Made by a program: the position numbers and the translations under genes. DNA of 64,000 nt from a virus, in IMG/VR virus record IMGVR_UViG_3300032050_000120, positions 1-64,000 of that record; one strand, 5' to 3'. Shown here piece by piece: positions 59,629 to 64,000 of the stretch (the first letter of the stretch is position 1; every line of letters starts with the position of its first letter). Under the pieces are notes generated by a model. The model did no database searches, had not been told where the DNA came from, and worked only from the letters and a program-made list of their open reading frames with translations.

Positions 59629-59703
59629 TGGTACGCAATGAGGGGTTCGAACCCCCGACCTTCGCCGTGTAAAGGCACTGCTCTACCGCTGAGCTAATCG
59701 CGC
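59629..59703 (-). tRNA. tRNA-Val (TAC)
   Basis: Acceptor GCGCGAT/ATTGCGT (two G-U pairs), anticodon loop TTTACAC, T-loop TTCGAAC, encoded CCA. Confidence 0.9.
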
Positions 59704-59710
59704 ATGTTTC

Positions 59711-59800
59711 TGGTGGTTCTCACAGGACTTGAACCTGTATAACCCTCTAATCTGGAGTGCGAGGTATAAGCTCGGTGCATTACCATTATGCTAGAGAACC
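59711..59800 (-). tRNA. tRNA with long variable region, anticodon read as TAT
   Basis: 90 nt. Acceptor GGTTCTC/GAGAACC, D-stem GCAT/ATGC, anticodon stem CGAG-CTTATAC-CTCG, T-arm ACAGG-TTCAAGT-CCTGT, encoded CCA. A 20-nt variable region (ACTCC...GTTAT) gives a class II layout, incompatible with a normal Ile tRNA. Anticodon identity is therefore uncertain. Confidence 0.7.
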
Positions 59801-59911
59801 AAATTGCTTATCCTGTTATCAAAAACATACTAAGTCAATATGCTTTTGATAGCCCTCTACTGGAGAGGACGACCACTTCCGTTGAGAAACCCACTCGGAA
59901 GAACAGTTGGA

Positions 59912-59950
59912 TCAAGCAGCAAGTGCCTGAATGTAGTTATCGTCATTTGC
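59912..59950 (-). other. tmRNA tag-peptide reading frame (ANDDNYIQALAA, stop TGA)
   Basis: GCA resume codon at 59950, then AND-DN-Y-IQ-ALAA and TGA (59914-59912). E. coli tag is ANDENYALAA; the start AND and end LAA (ClpXP/ClpAP degron) are retained, and two extra residues (IQ) are inserted. No ATG is needed, as in all tmRNAs. Confidence 0.95.
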
Positions 59951-60036
59951 GATTACTTTGGTTTGCGCTGATTGAGTCAGTCGCCTCACTGGTTGTCCAG
60001 TCGGATATCTTTCCCTGTCGAATCTGAAACTGCCCC

Positions 60037-60066
60037 ATCAAAAATATTTTACTCAGAAAACATTTT
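60037..60066 (-). other. intervening segment of pre-tmRNA
   Basis: 30 nt between CCA and the 5' G; AAAATGTTTT/AAAATATTTT arms form a hairpin continuing the acceptor stem. In permuted tmRNAs the segment is removed by RNA processing to give two pieces. Confidence 0.85.
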
Positions 60067-60134
60067 TGGTGGAGCAGACGGGATTTGCACCCGTGTCCAA
60101 GAAACCTTCTCGTTCCTTCATACAACCATATAAA

Positions 60135-60142
60135 CTATTTAG
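60135..60142 (-). promoter_or_regulatory. late-promoter-like CTAAATAG before the tmRNA
   Basis: AAACTAAATAGTTT (palindromic) lies just upstream of the acceptor piece. Its core equals the putative late-promoter motif seen before virion genes. Confidence 0.4.
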
Positions 60143-60151
60143 TTTAAGTAT

Positions 60152-60227
60152 TGGTGCGCCCACTAGGATTCGAACCTAGAACCAAAGGATTATGAGTCCT
60201 CTGCTCTAACCGTTGAGCTATAGGCAC
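60152..60227 (-). tRNA. tRNA with CAT anticodon, probably Ile2 (lysidine type)
   Basis: Acceptor GTGCCTA/TGGGCGC, anticodon loop CTCATAA. The anticodon region GCAGAGGACTCATAATCCTT with TTGG parallels bacterial tRNA-Ile2, so Ile(AUA) is more likely than elongator Met. Encoded CCA. Confidence 0.85.
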
Positions 60228-60353
60228 TTATTTCGCGTAGTCGAGATCGTGAAGGTCACTTGTGGCTTCAACGATCTCTTGAATAAGTTCCTTGTCGGTC
60301 TTTTCAGTTTCTTCACCTGGTGGTGTTACTTCAGTTAATACTTGCTTTTCCAT
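60228..60353 (-). CDS. small acidic protein in the tRNA cluster, 41 aa
   Basis: MEKQVLTEVTPPGEETEKTD... ending HDLDYAK, with ribosome site AAGAGGTATACA. Stop TAA is directly before the tRNA-CAT. It is one of the few translated frames between tRNAs; acidic helix, unknown role. Confidence 0.65.
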   Translation of the reverse strand: MEKQVLTEVTPPGEETEKTDKELIQEIVEATSDLHDLDYAK

Positions 60354-60367
60354 TGTATACCTCTTAT

Positions 60368-60459
60368 TGGCGGAAGTGGTAGGATTTGAACCCACGGATC
60401 CTTCTCAGGATCGTCTGATTTCAAGTCAGGTGCATTAAACCAAGCTCTGCCACACTTCC
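60368..60459 (-). tRNA. tRNA-Ser (TGA)
   Basis: Class II: acceptor GGAAGTG/CACTTCC, anticodon stem CTGA-CTTGAAA-TCAG, long variable arm GATCC...GGATC, encoded CCA. Confidence 0.93.
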
Positions 60460-60553
60460 TTAAATTGCGCGCCCTCGGTTAATTCCAAGTCCTCGTTCAC
60501 CTGTTCAATTAGGGCTACTTGGGTACATGTGCTTTAGGCACATCCACGCATTT
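60460..60553 (-). other. structured spacer between tRNA-Ala and tRNA-Ser
   Basis: 94 nt without a tRNA fold but with two hairpins: ATGTGC-CTAAA-GCACAT and CTTGG-AATTAA-CCGAG. No convincing start codon with ribosome site. Confidence 0.4.
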
Positions 60554-60629
60554 TGGTGGATCCAGTCGGACTCGAACCGACCACATCCAGCTTGCAAAGC
60601 TGGCGCTCTCCCAGATGAGCTATGGACCC
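60554..60629 (-). tRNA. tRNA-Ala (TGC)
   Basis: Acceptor GGGTCCA/TGGATCC (one G-U pair), anticodon arm CCAGC-TTTGCAA-GCTGG, T-arm GTCGG-TTCGAGT-CCGAC, encoded CCA. Confidence 0.95.
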
Positions 60630-60635
60630 GTAAAT

Positions 60636-60712
60636 TGGTCGGAGTACAAGGATTCGAACCTTGGACCTCTTGCTCCCAAAGCAAGCGCACTACCAAGCTG
60701 TGCTATACTCCG
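60636..60712 (-). tRNA. tRNA-Pro (TGG)
   Basis: Acceptor CGGAGTA/TACTCCG, anticodon arm CTTGC-TTTGGGA-GCAAG, T-loop TTCGAAT, encoded CCA. Confidence 0.95.
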
Positions 60713-60720
60713 ATATAATT

Positions 60721-60797
60721 TGGCGCACTCGGTAGGAGTCGAACCCACAACCAACGGAGTAGAAGTCCGTTGCTCTATCCAGTTGAGCTACGAGCGC
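60721..60797 (-). tRNA. tRNA-Arg (TCT)
   Basis: Acceptor GCGCTCG/CGAGTGC, anticodon arm ACGGA-CTTCTAC-TCCGT, encoded CCA. Confidence 0.93.
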
Positions 60798-60834
60798 ATA
60801 ACTTATTATATCATAAAACTTATTGTTAATCAAA

Positions 60835-60922
60835 TGGTACGCCTGGTCGGAGTCGAACCGACAGTGCCCTTTCGGACGCTGGAACCTAAATCCAGAGAGT
60901 CTCCCAATTCCTCTACAGGCGC
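60835..60922 (-). tRNA. tRNA-Leu (TAG)
   Basis: Class II: acceptor GCGCCTG/CAGGCGT (one G-U pair), anticodon CTGGA-TTTAGGT-TCCAG, variable arm CGTCCGAAAGGGCACT, encoded CCA. Confidence 0.93.
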
Positions 60923-60925
60923 GTA

Positions 60926-61561
60926 CTATTTTTTTAATAACTTAACATGAACACCAGAAGCTGCGATACCAGTTAACTTTTTAACCTCAACCTGGTGTCC
61001 GTTTCTTTTCGCATAGTCATGAACATAGTCTTTCAGTTCATCACCATCAAACCCTTTTTGGTAGGATCTTTCAGAACCTTTCTTAACCCACATCGCTTTC
61101 TTTTCTTCAGCGGGTTCAGAATTCTTGTTCTTCTCGATATCACCTTTCCACTTTCGTGTGCCGATAATAGCGTGTCCACCTTCCTTAATGGAGTTGAATA
61201 TGGAGTGCATTACATGCTCTCTAACATTTGGTTCTACAACATTCAACACATTATGGCAAACTGCTGCATCATAACCATTCTTTGGTATCTTAGATGCGTT
61301 TGTATACTCTGGTGCTTCTTTACGTCCTTCTGGGTTTGGTTCGTGGTCATGAACAACATAACCTTTACCCAGACCTTTCATCAATGCTTTCTTTGTGTGA
61401 TCTAAACCAGCACCGATGCTAATAATCTTAGACTTCGGTTCAAGCTTATCACTCAAATATACACCAGTCTTCTCGTAGGTTCCACCAGTGGTGGCTACCT
61501 GGGTTTTCCTGGTGTTGTTAAGTTTTGTTTCTTCATTAATAAATTGACTAAAGGATAACAT
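60926..61561 (-). CDS. putative head-cargo SAM-dependent methyltransferase, 211 aa
   Basis: Start MLSFSQFINEETK (I-N-E|E) at 61561, capsid-targeting-like. The Rossmann core follows: KIISIGAGLDHTKKAL (SAM-binding GxGxD-type loop), YVVHDHEPNPE, YDAAVCHNVLNVVEPN and GGHAIIGTRKW. Target unknown (DNA, RNA or protein). Inserted between tRNA-Leu and tRNA-Gly; a longer frame upstream would run through tRNA genes. Confidence 0.75.
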   Translation of the reverse strand: MLSFSQFINEETKLNNTRKTQVATTGGTYEKTGVYLSDKLEPKSKIISIGAGLDHTKKALMKGLGKGYVVHDHEPNPEGRKEAPEYTNASKIPKNGYDAAVCHNVLNVVEPNVREHVMHSIFNSIKEGGHAIIGTRKWKGDIEKNKNSEPAEEKKAMWVKKGSERSYQKGFDGDELKDYVHDYAKRNGHQVEVKKLTGIAASGVHVKLLKK

Positions 61562-61597
61562 AATAATTCCTAATATTGTCAAGTATTTATGTTCGTT

Positions 61598-61671
61598 TGG
61601 AGCGTCCAGTGGGAGTCGAACCCACGACCTGAACTTGGAAGGATCACATTTTACCGTTAAACTATGGACGC
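61598..61671 (-). tRNA. tRNA-Gly (TCC)
   Basis: Acceptor GCGTCCA/TGGACGC, anticodon loop CTTCCAA with one T-T mismatch in the stem, T-arm GTGGG-TTCGACT-CCCAC, encoded CCA. Confidence 0.9.
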
Positions 61672-61674
61672 ATT

Positions 61675-61750
61675 TGGTGCTGTCTGTGGGAATCGAACTC
61701 ACGACATCCTGCTTACAAGGCAGGTGCTCTACCGACTGAGCTAAGACAGC
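61675..61750 (-). tRNA. tRNA-Thr (TGT)
   Basis: Acceptor GCTGTCT/AGACAGC, anticodon arm CCTGC-CTTGTAA-GCAGG, encoded CCA. Confidence 0.95.
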
Positions 61751-61762
61751 GTATTGTGTGCA

Positions 61763-62308
61763 TTAACCCTCTACACTATAAACTTTACTTGGGCTGACCC
61801 AATCAAAACTTGGTTTGCCTTCTATCCAACTATCATCAAGCCATAATAATTTATTGTTAGGATAAGCCACCCACTGCCCAGACTCTAAACTAATTATATG
61901 ATGATTCTTGTGTTGATCTGGTATTTCACTGAAGCCACCAGTAGCCCAATCTATTGTGAATAGATACGAGCCTCGTCTTAGTTGTTTATCTCGTCCATAG
62001 CAATTTACCGCATGGTTTCTTAGAAAAGCAAATTCATGAACCGTGCAATATCTACTATAGCAGTCCCACCAAACGCTAACATCCAGGGGGAGTGGATCAC
62101 AGGGTTTACTGCATATCATATGTATCGGAACTCTAGCCCACTGTGCTCCATTAGCAAGCATAACCTGGAACATAGGCACTCGCTGCGGTTCACTTCGGAA
62201 ACCAAATACATAGGCTTCAGTAAAATCCCCATAACCACGTTTTTCGTCATAGAAAAATTCTTGACGAATAAAACATCTTGTGTATGGAGTATCAACTAAA
62301 AAAGTCAT
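61763..62308 (-). CDS. conserved hypothetical protein, 181 aa
   Basis: MTFLVDTPYTRCFIRQEFFY... with several Trp/Cys (VSVWWDCYSRYCTVHEFAF). Pattern FTIDWATGGFSEIPDQHKNHH is beta-rich and recalls conserved hypotheticals of T4-like marine phages. TATAAATA lies only 7 nt before the ATG, so a leaderless late transcript or a later start is possible. Confidence 0.65.
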   Translation of the reverse strand: MTFLVDTPYTRCFIRQEFFYDEKRGYGDFTEAYVFGFRSEPQRVPMFQVMLANGAQWARVPIHMICSKPCDPLPLDVSVWWDCYSRYCTVHEFAFLRNHAVNCYGRDKQLRRGSYLFTIDWATGGFSEIPDQHKNHHIISLESGQWVAYPNNKLLWLDDSWIEGKPSFDWVSPSKVYSVEG

Positions 62309-62315
62309 TGTGTAT

Positions 62316-62323
62316 TATTTATA
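62316..62323 (-). promoter_or_regulatory. TATAAATA late-promoter match
   Basis: TATTTATA on plus strand; 7 nt upstream of the ATG at 62308. It could also serve the tRNA/tmRNA cluster downstream. Confidence 0.45.
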
Positions 62324-62334
62324 CAAGAATTATA

Positions 62335-62622
62335 TCACACCTTATCCAGAATTGCAACAACGTCTTCTTCATTGATGAATGAATAGTCTAGCCCACTGAT
62401 TCTGACGGGTAAGGCTTTCGTCCACATGATATAGATGGTGTATCCTGGCTTGACGTGCTCTACATCAGGTCCACACTCGATCACAGTTGCGGTTCGAGAT
62501 TCATCACCCGTACCACTTTCAACTATGATACCAGAAAGCGTTTTGGTTTGTACGTCATTTGCTTTGATTAAAATACGCTTGTGTAGCGGGAATACATGAT
62601 TCATTCTGGCTAGTTCATTCAT
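62335..62622 (-). CDS. GroES-like cochaperonin (gp31-type), 95 aa
   Basis: HVFPLHKRILIKANDVQTKT with TLSGIIVE is the GroES N-terminal barrel and mobile loop. EDVVAILDKV is the GroES-like C-terminus. Length matches GroES (97). T4 gp31 and similar phage proteins replace host GroES for folding large capsid proteins. Overlaps the deformylase stop (ATGA). Confidence 0.85.
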   Translation of the reverse strand: MNELARMNHVFPLHKRILIKANDVQTKTLSGIIVESGTGDESRTATVIECGPDVEHVKPGYTIYIMWTKALPVRISGLDYSFINEEDVVAILDKV

Positions 62623-63128
62623 TTTAGCATCCTTTTCTTGTTTCGGGTTATTTTAGTACGGAGTTTACGGGCAGCTTCTATTTGCATATTAGTTGCGTTT
62701 TTGTAGAACGGGGTTCCGTTCAGGTGGTCTAGTTCGTGTAGGAAACATCGACAGTGCCACTCATCAAAGGTCTTGGTTGTGGTAGTACCAGATGGGGTAG
62801 TAAAACGAACCTTAACCGTGTGTGGGCGTTTAATGTCAATCCAAAAGTCTGGGTAGGATAAACAACCCTCTTGCATCTTGGCAAGTCCAGAGCTGACCGC
62901 CACGACTTTTGGATTGAAGCATACGAATGCTGGGCTACCTTCCATGACAAAAACACGGTAGGGTAAACCAACTTGATTTGCAGATAAGCCTATTCCCTGG
63001 TTGGCTCTCATAGTTTCGATCAGATCGAGTGCCAGCTGCTCTGGGTCGCAGGGTGGATTTTCAAAATCAAATTTTTGCATCTCTTGAAACAGCATTTCGT
63101 GATTTTCGGGTAAAAGCTTGTATATCAT
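62619..63128 (-). CDS. def: peptide deformylase, 169 aa
   Basis: All three motifs are present: GIGLSANQVG (I), EGCLSYP (II) and HELDHLNG (III, zinc and Glu). Removes formyl from nascent peptides, speeding protein production in infection. Overlaps the gp46 stop by 4 nt. Confidence 0.95.
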   Translation of the reverse strand: MIYKLLPENHEMLFQEMQKFDFENPPCDPEQLALDLIETMRANQGIGLSANQVGLPYRVFVMEGSPAFVCFNPKVVAVSSGLAKMQEGCLSYPDFWIDIKRPHTVKVRFTTPSGTTTTKTFDEWHCRCFLHELDHLNGTPFYKNATNMQIEAARKLRTKITRNKKRMLK

Positions 63129-64000
63129 GCTGCAATCCTTGAAAATGATTTGTACTTCTCAAACTTAATAATGCTGTGGAACTTATCGTACATCTGGTCT
63201 GTCTTGTGGCTGATAACGAAAGTATTGTTGTCACCATCGATGGTATTGATGATCTTTAGGAACTCGTCCGTACCACTACTATCCAGAGCACCATCGAAGA
63301 TCTCGTCCAGAATCAACAGATTTGTTGTGGTTGAGTTACGCATTCTGGCAATGGCTCTCCAGGTGAAAAGTAGTGCCAGATCGATTCTGGTCTTCTCACC
63401 TTCAGAGAATGATGCATAACTGAACTCGTCACGGAACCTGGACTTGATGGTCTCGCTGAAGTTCTCGTCCAATTCAAACTGGACAAAGAAGTCCATCGAT
63501 GCAAGATACTTGTTGATCAGCTTGTTCATGATAGGAACATACTGCTTGATAATCTTAGCTTTGATGCCACCGTCTTTGAGAAGAAGTGATGCGGTCTCAA
63601 GAGTGTCTTTATCTTTCAATATCTGTTTCTTGTTTTCAATAAGATCTGCCAACTCTTTTTCTTTTGCTTTAGCCTGTGACTCAGCGACTGGATCCACAGA
63701 AGTTCTATTCTTGATGTTATCCATCTCGGTCATGTAAGTCTGGGCAAGCTTGGCATGGGTCTTTGCTTCAAAAGTCGTATTATGAATCGAAGCTTCCATA
63801 GCAGCGATATCATTATCATCCTCAATAAATCGATTCAGATCGTCTTCGATTTTGTCGAACACATGGTCACATTTTTCCATCTCTAAAATAGACTCCATAA
63901 TAATAGATTCTTTTTCTTTGATAGTGTTTGCCCTAAACTCTTCTGTGATATTTTGCTTACAGGTCGGACAATCAACATGCTTTTCCAGGAACTCAACTTC
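63125..64000 (-). CDS. 46: gp46 SbcC/Rad50-like ATPase, C-terminal 291 residues (gene continues past the window)
   Basis: Starts in the zinc hook (DCPTCKQNI), followed by a coiled coil, then YASFSEGEKTRIDLALLF (ABC signature) and LLILDEIFDGALDSSGTDEF (Walker B and D-loop). Partner of gp47 in end resection for recombination-dependent replication. The N-terminal Walker A half lies beyond 64000. Confidence 0.95.
   Translation of the reverse strand, partial: EVEFLEKHVDCPTCKQNITEEFRANTIKEKESIIMESILEMEKCDHVFDKIEDDLNRFIEDDNDIAAMEASIHNTTFEAKTHAKLAQTYMTEMDNIKNRTSVDPVAESQAKAKEKELADLIENKKQILKDKDTLETASLLLKDGGIKAKIIKQYVPIMNKLINKYLASMDFFVQFELDENFSETIKSRFRDEFSYASFSEGEKTRIDLALLFTWRAIARMRNSTTTNLLILDEIFDGALDSSGTDEFLKIINTIDGDNNTFVISHKTDQMYDKFHSIIKFEKYKSFSRIAA

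Larger units (their letters stand above)
59817..60127 (-). ncRNA. ssrA: circularly permuted (two-piece) tmRNA gene
   Basis: On the minus strand the acceptor piece comes first (about 60127 to 60067). It ends in T-arm ACGGG-TGCAAAT-CCCGT, CTGCTCC, A, CCA. A 30-nt hairpin spacer follows (60066-60037), then the 5' half starting GGGGCAGTTTCAGATTCGAC at 60036. GGGGCAG pairs with CTGCTCC over 7 bp. The GATTCGAC block and the GGAC before the T-stem match bacterial tmRNA. The tag frame (59950-59912) starts at GCA and encodes ANDDNYIQALAA. Downstream hairpins include a strong one at 59851-59817. Outer ends are approximate. Confidence 0.95.

Noticed and set aside
59711-59800. Reading the 90-nt tRNA as tRNA-Trp because of CTCCAGA in its centre
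   Set aside because: That heptamer lies in the variable region and has no flanking 5-bp stem; the CGAG/CTCG stem with loop CTTATAC is the only good anticodon arm.
60067-60127. The T-arm/CCA sequence as a partial or broken tRNA gene
   Set aside because: Lacks D- and anticodon arms, but its acceptor strand pairs exactly with GGGGCAG of the adjacent GATTCGAC block and a tag frame follows, so a permuted tmRNA explains it fully.
60505-60950. Protein frames on both strands through 60505-60950
   Set aside because: They run through well-formed tRNA genes (Ala, Pro, Arg, Leu) and have no ribosome sites.

Overview
The window is part of a large T4-like tailed phage (myovirus) genome. It carries a T4-type replication core on the minus strand: the C-terminal part of the gp46 recombination ATPase, sliding clamp gp45, clamp loader gp44 and gp62, RegA, family-B polymerase gp43, UvsX, helicase gp41, primase gp61 and a T4-type 5' nuclease. 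Aerobic ribonucleotide reductase (NrdA, NrdB) and ThyX are also present. The host cannot be read directly. The one hint is a circularly permuted tmRNA gene, a format established in alphaproteobacteria, cyanobacteria and some betaproteobacteria, so a phage of one of these is a reasonable inference.

Layout. Positions 1-11850 hold short, mostly unrecognised genes, chiefly on the plus strand, in small operons. Each operon has a sigma70-type promoter and a near-identical CAACGGGAG leader. Several promoters have the -35 box inside the loop of a hairpin, in places the terminator of the gene before. Positions 11851-12285 are non-coding, with G-runs and a direct repeat. Positions 12286-13770 hold six small minus-strand genes. 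Positions 13868-17113 (plus) and scattered later loci encode proteins whose N-termini look like T4 capsid-targeting propeptides. Positions 17110-22622 (minus) hold a SprT-like protein, a PD-(D/E)XK nuclease, the T4-type 5' nuclease and a glycosyltransferase. Positions 22694-23475 (plus) hold the endolysin and a lipoprotein behind a TATAAATA late promoter. Positions 23505-30616 (minus) hold nucleotide metabolism and primase. Positions 30670-32609 hold a holin and spanin lysis block. Positions 32606-47153 hold virion proteins, a Dps-like protein, a sulfotransferase, a 2OG-Fe(II) oxygenase and a long collagen-like fibre. Positions 47234-55984 hold the replisome. Positions 56009-59536 hold accessory genes, including a secreted beta-barrel candidate. 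Positions 59550-61750 hold 11 tRNA genes, the tmRNA gene and two protein genes. Positions 61763-64000 hold a GroES-like cochaperonin, peptide deformylase and gp46.

The outstanding feature is the tmRNA gene at about 59817-60127 (minus). Its acceptor (T-arm/CCA) half precedes its 5'/coding half, separated by a 30-nt hairpin. The halves form a perfect 7-bp acceptor stem (one G-U pair), and the coding half encodes the tag ANDDNYIQALAA. With the tRNAs, deformylase and cochaperonin this makes a block for managing translation and protein quality during infection. The second theme is a dispersed set of at least eight proteins with T4 internal-protein-like N-termini. Some are fused to enzyme-like domains (methyltransferase, ParB-like, GP88-like), suggesting head cargo injected with the DNA.
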